From contig CAWJLY010000009.1 of the NCBI GenBank assembly GCA_963843805.1, forward strand, positions 62,001-126,000: a DNA stretch of 64,000 nucleotides. Direction: 5' to 3'. Shown here piece by piece: positions 9,150-17,491 of the stretch. Under the pieces are notes generated by a model. It had not been told where the DNA came from. It worked only from the letters and a program-made list of their open reading frames with translations, and ran no database searches. The first letter of the stretch is position 1. Every line of letters starts with the position of its first letter. Made by a program: the position numbers and the translations under genes. The DNA comes from Ideonella_A sp963843805. Lineage in GTDB: Bacteria; Pseudomonadota; Gammaproteobacteria; Burkholderiales; Burkholderiaceae_C.

Positions 9150-10733
9150 TCACCCCCCGAACAACGCCTTGTGCTGCTCGCGCAGCAGATTCTTCTGCAC
9201 CTTGCCCATCGCGTTGCGCGGCAGGTCGGCGACGACGAACAGGTGCTTGGGCACCTTGAAGTTGGCGATCTTCGATTTGAGTTGCGCGATCAATGCGGCG
9301 GGTTCGAGCGGCGCGCCCGGTTTGCCGACCACCACCGCCACCACACCTTCGCCGAAGTCGGGATGCGGGGCGCCGATCACCGCACTTTCGGCAACCCCGT
9401 CCATGTCGTTGAGATAGGTCTCGATCTCGGCCGGGTAGACGTTGTAGCCGCCGGTGATGATCAGGTCCTTGCTGCGGCCGACAATCTGCACATAGCCGCG
9501 TTCGTCGATGCGGCCGACATCGCCGGTCTTGAACCAGTTGTCGTCGGTAAATTCCTCGCTGGTCTTTTCGGGCATGCGCCAATAACCCTTGAAGATGTTG
9601 GGGCCGCTGACCTCGATGCCGCCGATTTCGCCGTTGCTGCACAAGCCGCCGTCATCACCGCGCACCCGCAAGCCGACGCCTGGCAGCGGGAAGCCGACCG
9701 TGCCACCACGCCGTTCGCCGTCCTGCGCGCGGTAGGGGTTGGAGCTGAGCATCACCGTCTCACTCATGCCGTAGCGCTCGAGGATGGTGTGGCCGGTACG
9801 TTGCTCGAATTCGCGGAAGGTCTCGATCAGCAGCGGCGCCGAACCGGCGATGAACAAGCGCATGTTGCGGCACGATTCGCGGCTGAGGCCCGGCTCGGCA
9901 AGCAGCCGCACATACAAGGTCGGCACGCCCATGAAGACGGTGGCGTCTGGCAGCCGCTCGACGACGCGGCGCGGGTCGAATTTCGACATCCAGATCATCT
10001 TGCTGCCATTCAGCAGCGCGCCATGCGAAGCGACGAACAATCCATGGACATGGAAGATCGGCAAGGCGTGAATCAGGACATCGCCGCTGCGCCAGCCCCA
10101 GGAATCCTTCAGCGTCTGTGCATTCGACAGCAGGTTGCCATGACTCAGCATGGCGCCTTTGCTGCGCCCGGTGGTGCCACTCGTGTAGAGGATCGCCGCC
10201 AGATCATCGACCGTGCAAGTTGCCGGTTGGTGATGATTGCCGTGCACCGCCGCGCGCTCCAGCAGCGACCCGCTGCGGTCATCGTTCAGTGTGAAGACAT
10301 GGGCGGTGCCGGCCTTGAAGGCGATCTTGCTGATCCAGCCGAAATTCTTGCCCGAGCAGACCACCACGCTCGGCTCCGCATTGCCGATGAAATACTCGAT
10401 CTCGCTGCTCTGATACGCCGTGTTCAGCGGCAGATAGACATACCCGGCGCGCAGCACGGCCAGATACAGCAGCAAGGCTTCGACCGACTTTTCAGTCTGC
10501 ACTGCGATCCGCGCGCCGCTCGGCAGTTCGAGCGAGTCGAGCAGATTGGCAAGGCGCGCACTGGCGTGCTCGAGATCACGCCAGCTGTAGCGCAGCGGCG
10601 GGTCGGCATCGGCGGTCTCGATCGCGGTGGCGTCGAGGTCATCCGGAAAACCGGCGCGCAGCGCCACAAACAGGTTGGCGTTGGCAGCCGACGCGTCGAT
10701 TCGAGTGGCTGCTTCAGATGATGACTTGGACAT
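9150..10733 (-). CDS. matB: Malonyl-CoA synthetase (MatB-type acyl-CoA ligase)
   Basis: This intact 527-residue AMP-forming ligase has all ANL motifs: AILYTSGTTGRSKGAMLSH (P-loop), ERYGMSETVM, WFKTGDVGRIDERGYV and the hinge region GRSKDLIITGGYNVYP, plus the C-terminal GKVQKNLL lysine motif. ERYGM(S/T)ET is typical of MatB. The neighbour 146 bases upstream encodes malonyl-CoA decarboxylase, so the pair converts malonate to malonyl-CoA and then acetyl-CoA. The start MSKSSSEAATRIDA has a short extension before the conserved region. Methylmalonate could be an alternative substrate. Confidence 0.86.
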   Translation of the reverse strand: MSKSSSEAATRIDASAANANLFVALRAGFPDDLDATAIETADADPPLRYSWRDLEHASARLANLLDSLELPSGARIAVQTEKSVEALLLYLAVLRAGYVYLPLNTAYQSSEIEYFIGNAEPSVVVCSGKNFGWISKIAFKAGTAHVFTLNDDRSGSLLERAAVHGNHHQPATCTVDDLAAILYTSGTTGRSKGAMLSHGNLLSNAQTLKDSWGWRSGDVLIHALPIFHVHGLFVASHGALLNGSKMIWMSKFDPRRVVERLPDATVFMGVPTLYVRLLAEPGLSRESCRNMRLFIAGSAPLLIETFREFEQRTGHTILERYGMSETVMLSSNPYRAQDGERRGGTVGFPLPGVGLRVRGDDGGLCSNGEIGGIEVSGPNIFKGYWRMPEKTSEEFTDDNWFKTGDVGRIDERGYVQIVGRSKDLIITGGYNVYPAEIETYLNDMDGVAESAVIGAPHPDFGEGVVAVVVGKPGAPLEPAALIAQLKSKIANFKVPKHLFVVADLPRNAMGKVQKNLLREQHKALFGG

Positions 10734-10879
10734 TTCAGCGAATCAGTTGTTGAAGCCTGCGCAGCGGGGCGGGTCGGCGTTCGCAGCGCGGCGTTGGCTT
10801 GTTGATGAAGGCCGTCACCGGTTGGCGGTGCTCGGCGCTGTCTGGCTGCGCAGTGTGCCAGCCGGGTAGTGGCATCGGG

Positions 10880-12274
10880 TCATCGGATCAAGGCCGCCAC
10901 GGCCCGCGAGTGCACCACTTCACCTTGCACGAATTTTTCGTGGCTCGGTTCGATGCGGTTCAAGTCGTACAGGTAGTTGACCATCAAACCGCTGCTCTGC
11001 TTGATGCCCTTGCGCGCCAGATTGCCACGCGGGTTCAGCCGTTCGAGGCGGGCGCCATTGTCGAGATGGAAGCGCGCCACCGGGTCGCCGTCCGCGGTTG
11101 GCGACACGTAGATCAGATACGCGCTGCACAACGCGAGCAGCGCCGCTTCGCCGTCTTCACCGAGCTTGTCGATTCCGGCGCTGCTGTGCAGGCCGGACAA
11201 GTCGTCGCCGGCAGCCTCTTGCAGTTGCTGCCGCGCGGCCACCAGCAACGCGCCGGCGCCACGCTTGAGGCCCGGCAGATTCTCCAGATCCGGCCGCGAG
11301 CCCAGCCAGGCAGCGAAGCCCGGAATCGGCGACAAGGTGCAGAAGGTGCGGATCTGCGGCAGTTCACTTTTCAGATGTTCGGCGACCCGTTTGATCAGAA
11401 AATTGCCCAGCGAGACGCCGCGCAGCCCGGGCTCGCAATTGCTGATCGAATAAAACGCGGCCACCTTCGATTGATCGATCGCGAGCGGTTTGGCCGATTT
11501 GTTGATCAGCGGGGCAATCGCCGCCGGCATCTCCGGCAGCAGCGCGACTTCGACGAAGATCAAGGGCTCGTCGGGTAGTTGCGGATGGAAGAAGGCGAAC
11601 AATCGGCGGTCGGGTTCGAGCCGCCGCTGCAGGTCGTCCCAGCCGTCGACTTCATGCACCGCCTCGTGCCGGATCACTTTTTCGAGCAGCCGCGCCGGCG
11701 AATTCCAGTCGACCTTGCGCATCTCCAGAAAGCCGGGGTTGAACCAGCTCGACAGCAGATGGAACAGATCGGCCTCGACGGCGCTCAAATGTTTCTGGCC
11801 GCGCAGACGGCTGAGCAGCGCGCGGCGCAGATGCAATACCGCCGCGGTTCCCCCTGGCGCGCGGTTGATGCGGCGAAACAGTTCCTGGCGCAACGGTTCG
11901 GCGACGGCCATCAATGCCATCTGTGTCTTTGCATCCGGCTGCGCTGCGTAGGCCTGGGCGGCCGCCAATACGGCCTTCGGATCGGGGCTGAAATCGCGCG
12001 CCAGGCTGTCGAAAAATGCCAATTCCTGGTCTTCGGACAGGGTCATCAGCCGCTGCACCAGGCCGGCCGCAATGGCGACGCTGTTGGCCTCGCCACGTTC
12101 GGACAGCAGGCTGCGGCAGTCGCTCAGCAGTTTGCGCGCGGCGCGCTGGTCGCTGGCACGGCGCGCGACTTGGCGCAGTTCATCGAGCAATGGGATCTCC
12201 TGTCGGCGGGGTGTGGAGGCAGTTGGCGGGTCGCCTGCGATCTTATCGGCATCACCCGCAATCCGGCCCTTCAT
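10880..12274 (-). CDS. matA: Malonyl-CoA decarboxylase
   Basis: This intact 464-residue protein decarboxylates malonyl-CoA to acetyl-CoA and CO2. The N-terminal helical half contains LMTLSEDQELAFFDSLARDF and the catalytic half contains FAFFHPQLPDEPLIFVEVAL, AAFYSISNCEPGLRGVSLGN and TFCTLSPIPGFAAWL, all hallmarks of the MCD family. The Ser and His active-site residues lie in the TLSPIPGF region and near the end. It forms an operon with matB downstream and is divergent from the sigma-54 activator at 12370. Confidence 0.92.
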   Translation of the reverse strand: MKGRIAGDADKIAGDPPTASTPRRQEIPLLDELRQVARRASDQRAARKLLSDCRSLLSERGEANSVAIAAGLVQRLMTLSEDQELAFFDSLARDFSPDPKAVLAAAQAYAAQPDAKTQMALMAVAEPLRQELFRRINRAPGGTAAVLHLRRALLSRLRGQKHLSAVEADLFHLLSSWFNPGFLEMRKVDWNSPARLLEKVIRHEAVHEVDGWDDLQRRLEPDRRLFAFFHPQLPDEPLIFVEVALLPEMPAAIAPLINKSAKPLAIDQSKVAAFYSISNCEPGLRGVSLGNFLIKRVAEHLKSELPQIRTFCTLSPIPGFAAWLGSRPDLENLPGLKRGAGALLVAARQQLQEAAGDDLSGLHSSAGIDKLGEDGEAALLALCSAYLIYVSPTADGDPVARFHLDNGARLERLNPRGNLARKGIKQSSGLMVNYLYDLNRIEPSHEKFVQGEVVHSRAVAALIR

Positions 12275-12369
12275 CTGGGTTAGAACAGCAAATTGCGGGA
12301 AACCACGAGGCTTCAGTGCCGGGCGGTAGCCTAAAGTGTGCGAATTCCGGACACCGAGGACTGATTTCC

Positions 12370-13827
12370 GTGTTTCCCGACAATTTCGACGGTGATGCGG
12401 TGCTCAAGCTGGCCGCGCAGAACATGTTCGACGCCTTTTCGCGCAGTGCGATGGGAACGATGGTCGTCGACCGCCAGCACCGCATTGTCTGGATCAGCGA
12501 CGGCTACAAGCAGTTTTTGCCGGCGCTCGGTCACGCCGAGGACGATTTTGTCGGCCGCCTGGTTGAGGATGTGGTCCCGAATACGCTGATGGCTCATGTC
12601 GTCGATACCGGCCAGCCGATGCTGATCGACCTGCTGACCAACCGGGCCGGCACCTTTCTGGTCAGCCGGCTGCCGTTGCGTGACGAGCACGGCCAGGTGA
12701 TCGGCGCATTCGGCATGGTGCTGCTCGACCATCCGGAAACGACGATGCGGCCGTTGATCGCCAAGTTCGGCCGCCTGCAGCAGCAGCTCGATGCGGTCCA
12801 TGCGCAACTCGCTGCCGAGCGGCGGCCCAAATATACGATTGCCGGCTTCATCGGCAGCAGCCCGTCGGTGCTCGAAGTCAAGCGCCAGGCGCGCCGCGTG
12901 GCGCCGACATCGAGCACCGTGTTGCTGCTCGGCGAAACCGGCACCGGCAAGGAAGTGCTGGCGCAGGCCATCCACGCCGCCAGCCTGCGCGCGGCGCGGC
13001 CGTTTGTCGGCATCAACATCGCGGCGGTTCCGGAAACCCTGCTCGAGGCCGAATTTTTCGGTGTTGCACCCGGCGCCTACACCGGCGCCGACCGCAAGGG
13101 CCGCGACGGCAAGTTCAAGTTTGCTGACGGCGGCACCTTGTTTCTCGACGAAATCGGCGACATGCCGCTGGCCTTGCAGGCCAAACTGCTGCGCGTGCTG
13201 CAGGAGCAGGAGCTTGAGCCGCTGGGCAGCAACCAGGTGCTTCGCGTCGATGTTCGGGTGATCGCAGCAACCAGCCGCGACCTGGCGGCGATGGTTGCCG
13301 ACGGCGCGTTTCGCGCCGACCTGTATTACCGGCTCAATGTGTTGCCGATCAAGTTGCCACCATTGCGCGAGCGCATCAGTGATCTGGAAGCACTGGCCGA
13401 CGTGCTGATGGAAGATATCGCGCGGCGCAGTGGTCTGCCGCTGCGCAGCCTGGCTGGCGATGCGCTTGAGGTCCTGGCGCGCCAGAGCTGGCCGGGCAAT
13501 ATCCGCGAACTGCGCAATACGCTGGAGCAGGCCGCGCTGATGACTGACGATCTGGTTCTGCATGCCAGCCATTTCGGCCCCGCCGACGCGGCCGATCAGC
13601 CGGCCAAGCCGCCGCCGCCTGCTGCGCTGCCGCCTGCGAGCGTCATCCCGTCGGATCCACTGCTGCCGCTGGCCGATCAACTGGCCGCGACCGAACGGCG
13701 GGCGATTGCGGCTGCCATGCAGCGCACCTGCGGCAACCGGGTTGCCGCCGCGCGTTTGCTGGGCATGCCGCGTTCGGTGTTGTATCAGCGACTGGCCCGT
13801 TACCCGGAAATCACGGCCTTGAACTGA
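12370..13827 (+). CDS. Sigma-54-dependent activator with N-terminal PAS domain
   Basis: This protein has about 485 residues. I use GTG 12370 (VFPDNFDGDAVLKLAAQNMF); ATG 12424 is the alternative. Residues ~15-120 form a PAS-like sensor (FSRSAMGTMVVDRQHRIVWI). An AAA+ core follows with Walker A GETGTGKE, the sigma-54-contacting loop as GAYTGA (a Phe-to-Tyr variant), Walker B GGTLFLDEIGDM and the arginine-finger region FRADLYYRLNVLPIKLPPLR. The C-terminus is a Fis-type HTH (NRVAAARLLGMPRSVLYQRL). No receiver domain is present, so it probably senses a ligand or redox cue through PAS. A sigma-54 promoter and GTCCG repeats lie immediately downstream, ahead of the ABC transporter operon, its likely target. 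Confidence 0.9.
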   Translation: MFPDNFDGDAVLKLAAQNMFDAFSRSAMGTMVVDRQHRIVWISDGYKQFLPALGHAEDDFVGRLVEDVVPNTLMAHVVDTGQPMLIDLLTNRAGTFLVSRLPLRDEHGQVIGAFGMVLLDHPETTMRPLIAKFGRLQQQLDAVHAQLAAERRPKYTIAGFIGSSPSVLEVKRQARRVAPTSSTVLLLGETGTGKEVLAQAIHAASLRAARPFVGINIAAVPETLLEAEFFGVAPGAYTGADRKGRDGKFKFADGGTLFLDEIGDMPLALQAKLLRVLQEQELEPLGSNQVLRVDVRVIAATSRDLAAMVADGAFRADLYYRLNVLPIKLPPLRERISDLEALADVLMEDIARRSGLPLRSLAGDALEVLARQSWPGNIRELRNTLEQAALMTDDLVLHASHFGPADAADQPAKPPPPAALPPASVIPSDPLLPLADQLAATERRAIAAAMQRTCGNRVAAARLLGMPRSVLYQRLARYPEITALN

Positions 13828-13845
13828 GGGCGCTGTTGATCGGGC

Positions 13846-13923
13846 GTCCGAAACTCGGACAATTCTGCCGCTTGTCCGGATGGCGGGCATATTTTTGACA
13901 CCGGCCGTCCGGATCCCGTACAT
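13846..13923. promoter_or_regulatory. Candidate activator binding sites (GTCCG repeats)
   Basis: An inverted repeat GTCCGA-AAC-TCGGAC (13846-13860) is followed by two further TCCGGA palindromes (13875-13880 and 13918-13923). They lie about 85-165 bases upstream of the sigma-54 promoter at 14009, the usual distance for enhancer sites. They directly follow the stop codon of the activator gene. Confidence 0.5.
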
Positions 13924-14008
13924 GCGTCACGTTGGTATCGGAGCCAGCGGCGAGGTCCCCCCCGGCATGGTGCGCCATGCTCGGGGTTTTCACCAGTCGG
14001 TCGGATTC

Positions 14009-14024
14009 AGGCACGGGCATTGCG
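14009..14024 (+). promoter_or_regulatory. Sigma-54 (RpoN) promoter for the Liv-type operon
   Basis: AGGCACGGGCATTGCG contains the -24 GG and -12 GC elements with exact spacing. Against the consensus TGGCAC-N5-TTGCW only the first and last listed bases differ. It is 55 bases upstream of the binding-protein ATG (14079) and next to the sigma-54 activator gene. Confidence 0.78.
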
Positions 14025-14037
14025 CATGACTGGACTT

Positions 14038-14058
14038 GGCGCCGCTGCTTGCGGCGCC
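14038..14058 (+). repeat. 8-bp perfect stem-loop in the 5' leader of the Liv-type operon
   Basis: GGCGCCGC-TGCTT-GCGGCGCC lies between the sigma-54 promoter and the GAGGAG ribosome-binding site at about 14067-14073. It would be near the 5' end of the transcript and could stabilise the mRNA or affect initiation. No terminator-like U-run follows. Confidence 0.55.
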
Positions 14059-14078
14059 GGCAACCCCGAGGAGACGGC

Positions 14079-15278
14079 ATGACGCGACGACTGTTTTCAA
14101 CCACGGCACTGGCTGCTGCACTGAGCCTGGCTGGTGCCGCCGCATTGGCGCAGGCAGGCGGCGAAATCCGCATCGCCCATATACACAGCCTGACCGGCCC
14201 GCTCGAGGCCTATGGCAAACAGACCAAGATCGGTTTCGATCTCGGCCTGGCGCATGCCACCGACGGCACGATGATGGTGGCCGGCAAGAAGCTGGTCGTG
14301 ATCGAAAAAGACGACCAGGGCAAGCCCGATGTCGGCAAGAGCCTGCTCGCCGCGGCGTTCGGCGACGACAAGGCCGACATCGCGGTCGGGCCGACGTCAA
14401 GCGGCGTTGCCCTGGCGATGTTGCCGGTGGCCGAGGAGTACAAGAAGATCCTCGTCGTCGAGCCGGCAGTTGCCGATTCGATCACCGGCGACAAGTGGAA
14501 CAGATATATCTTTCGTACCGGTCGCAACAGCAGCCAGGACGCCATCTCGAATGCGGTGGCGCTCGACAAGCCCGGCGTGTCGGTTGCCACCCTGGCGCAG
14601 GATTACGCGTTCGGCCGTGACGGCGTCAAGGCCTTCAAGGAGGCGCTGAAGACGGCCAAGATCGTCCACGAGGAATATCTGCCAACCGGCACCACCGATT
14701 TCACTGCCGGCATCCAGCGCCTGATCGACGGCCTGAAGGACAAACCCGGCCGCAAGATCATCGAGGTGATCTGGGCCGGCGGCACACCGCCGTACAACGC
14801 GCTGGCCGCACTCGATCTGGCCAAACGGTTCAACATCGAGGTGTCGAGCGGCGGCAACATCCTGCCGGCGATGGCAGCCTACAAGCAGTTTCCCGGCATG
14901 GAAGGAGCGACCTACTACTACTTCGGCCTGCCGAAGAATCCGGTCAACGAGGTGCTGGTGGCCCAGCACTACAAACAGTACAAGACACCACCCGATTTCT
15001 TCACTGCGGGCGGTTTCAGCGCCGCCATGGCGGTTGTCACTGCCTTGAAGAAGGCCAACGGCGATACCTCGACCAACAAGCTGATCAAGACGATGGAAGG
15101 CATGAGCTTCGAGACGCCGAAGGGCACGATGACCTTCCGCAAGGAAGATCACCAGGCGATGCAGGCCATGTACCACTTCAGGATCAAGGTCGACCCGGCG
15201 TTTGCCTGGGGCGTGCCCGAGCTGATCCGCGAGATCAAGGCGTCCGAGATGGACGTGCCGATCCGCAACAAGCGCTGA
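14079..15278 (+). CDS. Periplasmic substrate-binding protein of a Liv/HAAT-type ABC transporter
   Basis: This intact 399-residue protein has a Sec signal (MTRRLFSTTALAAALSLAGA, then AAALAQA). It belongs to the type I periplasmic-binding family used by Liv, urea, amide and aromatic-acid transporters: EIRIAHIHSLTGPLEAYGKQ, VGPTSSGVALAMLPVAEEYK, VATLAQDYAFGRDGVKAF. GAGGAG lies upstream of the ATG. It is the first gene after the sigma-54 promoter. The downstream operon ends in a 3-hydroxybutyrate-oligomer hydrolase, so a PHB-breakdown product, not a branched-chain amino acid, is a plausible ligand. That is inference; ligand residues cannot be read here. Confidence 0.85.
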   Translation: MTRRLFSTTALAAALSLAGAAALAQAGGEIRIAHIHSLTGPLEAYGKQTKIGFDLGLAHATDGTMMVAGKKLVVIEKDDQGKPDVGKSLLAAAFGDDKADIAVGPTSSGVALAMLPVAEEYKKILVVEPAVADSITGDKWNRYIFRTGRNSSQDAISNAVALDKPGVSVATLAQDYAFGRDGVKAFKEALKTAKIVHEEYLPTGTTDFTAGIQRLIDGLKDKPGRKIIEVIWAGGTPPYNALAALDLAKRFNIEVSSGGNILPAMAAYKQFPGMEGATYYYFGLPKNPVNEVLVAQHYKQYKTPPDFFTAGGFSAAMAVVTALKKANGDTSTNKLIKTMEGMSFETPKGTMTFRKEDHQAMQAMYHFRIKVDPAFAWGVPELIREIKASEMDVPIRNKR

Positions 15279-15280
15279 CC

Positions 15281-15319
15281 GGCCCCTCTCCCCCCTGGGG
15301 AGAGGCTGGGTGAGGGGCC
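15281..15319. repeat. REP-like GC palindrome between two operon genes
   Basis: GGCCCCTC (15281-15288) pairs with GAGGGGCC (15312-15319), and inside it CTCTCCCC-CCT-GGGGAGAG forms a second perfect hairpin. It starts two bases after the binding-protein stop codon, a usual place for REP elements that protect the 3' end of an abundant binding-protein message. It is the same sequence type as the palindromes found inside uvrA. Confidence 0.7.
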
Positions 15320-15376
15320 GGGCTGGCGCCAGGCCTCGACCCAACCCTCCGCAGCACGCAAGGGAGCCGAAGCCGC

Positions 15377-16135
15377 ATGCTCACCACGACCGATCTCACC
15401 ATCCGCTTCGGCGGGCACGTCGCCGTCGACCACGTCTCGTGCCGCTTCGAGCCCGGCACGCTGACGGCCATCGTCGGCCCCAATGGTGCCGGCAAGACGA
15501 CCTACTTCAACCTGATCTCCGGCCAGTTGCGGGCCAGCGAAGGCCAGGTGCTGCTCGACGGCGTCGATATCAGCCGCGCCAGCGTATCGGCGCGCGCCCA
15601 CTTCGGCCTCGGGCGGGCATTTCAGTTGACGCAGCTGTTTCCCGGCTTGTCAGTGCTGGAGAACGTTCGGCTTGCGGTGCAATCGCGTCGTCGCGCGGGC
15701 CTCAAGCTGTGGTCGGTCTGGTTGTCCGATGGCGACACGCTGGCGCGGGCGCATCAACTGGTCGACCAGGTCAAGCTGGCCGATCGTGCCGATGCGCTGG
15801 CCAGCAGCCTGCCACACGGCGACCAGCGCAAGCTCGAGGTCGCGATGCTGATGGCGCTGGAGCCGCAGGTCTACATGTTCGACGAGCCGACCGCCGGCAT
15901 GAGTGTCGACGATGTTCCGGTCGTGCTCGATCTGATCCGCTCGCTGAAGGCGCAACGCGACAAGACCATCCTGCTGGTCGAGCACAAGATGGACGTGGTC
16001 AGCGAACTGGCCGACCGCATCATCGTGCTGCACAACGGCCAGCTGGTGGCCGACGGCGAACCGGCAGCGGTGATCGCCTCGCCGGTGGTGCAACAGGCCT
16101 ATCTCGGGCTGGCGCCGGTTGAAGAAGCCGCATGA
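15377..16135 (+). CDS. ABC transporter ATP-binding protein, LivG type
   Basis: This intact 252-residue ATPase has Walker A VGPNGAGKTTYFNLISG, the LivG-typical GLGRAFQLTQLFPGLSVLEN, a degenerate signature SSLPHGDQRKLEVAM (HGDQ in place of SGGQ, as in many LivG proteins), Walker B VYMFDEPTAGM and the H-loop LLVEHKMDVV. Together with the LivF-type ATPase it should power uptake through the LivH/LivM permeases downstream. AGGGAG lies upstream of the ATG at 15377. Confidence 0.9.
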   Translation: MLTTTDLTIRFGGHVAVDHVSCRFEPGTLTAIVGPNGAGKTTYFNLISGQLRASEGQVLLDGVDISRASVSARAHFGLGRAFQLTQLFPGLSVLENVRLAVQSRRRAGLKLWSVWLSDGDTLARAHQLVDQVKLADRADALASSLPHGDQRKLEVAMLMALEPQVYMFDEPTAGMSVDDVPVVLDLIRSLKAQRDKTILLVEHKMDVVSELADRIIVLHNGQLVADGEPAAVIASPVVQQAYLGLAPVEEAA

Positions 16136-16172
16136 TCAATACCTGCGCCTGCCGGTTCGCGAGGCGGCTGCC

Positions 16173-16955
16173 ATGACAGCCGGATCGCTGCAACTGCACG
16201 ATGTGCATACGCATATCGGCGCTTACCACATCCTGCACGGAGTCGATCTGGACGTGCCGGCCGGCCAGGTGACGATGCTGCTCGGCCGCAACGGCGCCGG
16301 CAAGACGACCACGCTGCGGACGATCATGGGCTTGTGGCAGCCATCGCAAGGCGTGGTGCGATTCGATGGCGAGGTGATCGGTGGCAGCGACGCGTCGAAT
16401 GCCGGGCCCGGCAATGGCCGATCGGTCGCCATCGGTACGCCGCAAATCGTGCAGCGCGGGGTTGCCTACGTGCCCGAAAACATGGGCATCTTCGGCGATC
16501 TGACGGTGCAGGAAAACATGCTGCTGGCGGCACGCAGCGCGCGCCATGTGGCGCAGATCGACAGTTCAAGGCTCGAGTGGATCTTCGAGCTGTTTCCTGC
16601 GCTGCGCAAATTCTGGCTCTTTCCGGCTGGCAAGTTGTCGGGTGGGCAAAAGCAGATGCTGGCGATTGCCCGCGCCATCGTCGAGCCGCGGTCGATGCTG
16701 CTGATCGACGAGCCGAGCAAAGGCCTGGCGCCGGTGATCGTCAACAACCTGATCGAGGCCTTGCGCCAGCTGAAATCGCAGCAGACGACGATCCTGCTGG
16801 TCGAACAGAATTTCGCGATGGCCAGCGCACTCGGCGACCGGGTCGCGGTGATGGACAACGGCCGTGTCGTGCACAGCGGGGCGATGGCCGAGTTGGTCGC
16901 TGACGAAGCAATGCAGCATCGACTGCTCGGGCTTGCATTGGCAGGGGCGCATTGA
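16173..16955 (+). CDS. ABC transporter ATP-binding protein, LivF type
   Basis: This ATPase has 260 residues from ATG 16173; an in-frame ATG at 16119 would overlap livG and add 18 non-conserved residues. Walker A LLGRNGAGKTTTLRTIMGLW, the LivF-typical GVAYVPENMGIFGDLTVQEN, signature KLSGGQKQMLAIARAI, Walker B SMLLIDEPSKGLAPVIV and H-loop LLVEQNF are all present. It is longer than common LivF proteins (~235) because of an insert GGSDASNAGPGNGRSVAIGT near residues 70-89. The permease genes follow after a 536-base gap carrying two structured repeats. Confidence 0.9.
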   Translation: MTAGSLQLHDVHTHIGAYHILHGVDLDVPAGQVTMLLGRNGAGKTTTLRTIMGLWQPSQGVVRFDGEVIGGSDASNAGPGNGRSVAIGTPQIVQRGVAYVPENMGIFGDLTVQENMLLAARSARHVAQIDSSRLEWIFELFPALRKFWLFPAGKLSGGQKQMLAIARAIVEPRSMLLIDEPSKGLAPVIVNNLIEALRQLKSQQTTILLVEQNFAMASALGDRVAVMDNGRVVHSGAMAELVADEAMQHRLLGLALAGAH

Positions 16956-17059
16956 GATGGTGATCCACGTCCCGTTGCAAGCGCATTCGAGGCACATGAT
17001 GTCGGCTTGCGGCCCGTTGCAGACGTTTCGTCGCGATGCACTCGGTCGGGTGGGGCGAG

Positions 17060-17186
17060 CTCGGAGAGGCGGGGCACTGGGTGACCTCCATGTCCCCCGG
17101 GCCGGATCGCTCACGGCGCGCTTCGATTCGAACTGATCCGGCCCTCCTCCTTGACTTGCGGTCACCCAGCACCCCACCTCCCCGAG
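17060..17186 (-). repeat. Unidentified structured repeat, copy A
   Basis: Read on the minus strand, a 26-base arm (17186 down to 17161) pairs with 17085 down to 17060. The arms differ at four positions and all four are G-U or U-G pairs as RNA. Inside lie the conserved purine stretches CGCAAGTCAAGGAGGAG (17160-17144) and GGGGGACATGGAG (17098-17086), which bracket a perfect 10-bp inner stem, GGGCCGGATC (17144-17135) with GATCCGGCCC (17108-17099). It faces copy B head to head. I do not recognise the family. Nothing else was found in the 536-base gap 16956-17491 besides copies A and B. Confidence 0.75.
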
Positions 17187-17236
17187 CCTCTCAGCACCGG
17201 GGTTCGCCTGCGTCTTCGACACCCTCGATCGTGTCC

Positions 17237-17370
17237 AGAGCGATGCGGTGGGGTGCCCTGTGGACGTGAAGTAAAGGAGGAGGGGCGCGTTCGAGTACCG
17301 AATCGAGCGCTCGCTGTGATTCGACCCCGGGGGACATGAACGCACACAGGGCACAACGCCGCAGCGCTCT
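17237..17370 (+). repeat. Unidentified structured repeat, copy B
   Basis: This is the plus-strand copy. The arm GTGCCCTGTG (17253-17262) pairs exactly with CACAGGGCAC (17345-17354). An outer, imperfect extension runs from AGAGCG (17237) to GCTCT (17366-17370). The conserved core GAAGTAAAGGAGGAGG starts at 17268 and GGGGGACATGAA occupies 17329-17340, around a GGGG/CCCC inner stem with a TTCGA-rich loop like that of copy A. It diverges from copy A with a 50-base spacer and ends about 120 bases upstream of the permease gene. Confidence 0.7.
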
Positions 17371-17491
17371 CGCTCAAGCCGTCGAGTGCGGACGATCCGA
17401 TGCAAACGTTTGCAACGGGCCGAAAGCGACCATCCGCCAAGCTCGGCGCAGGTGATGCCGAGCGGGCGCAACGTCGGATCAGGATCTGCCA

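Noticed and set aside
12331..13923. 530-codon frame antisense to the sigma-54 activator
   Set aside because: The sense strand encodes an intact AAA+ activator with all motifs; the antisense frame is a by-product of third-position GC bias.
17100..17140. tRNA-like TTCGA motif
   Set aside because: It is the loop of the structured repeat; no cloverleaf or acceptor stem could be drawn.
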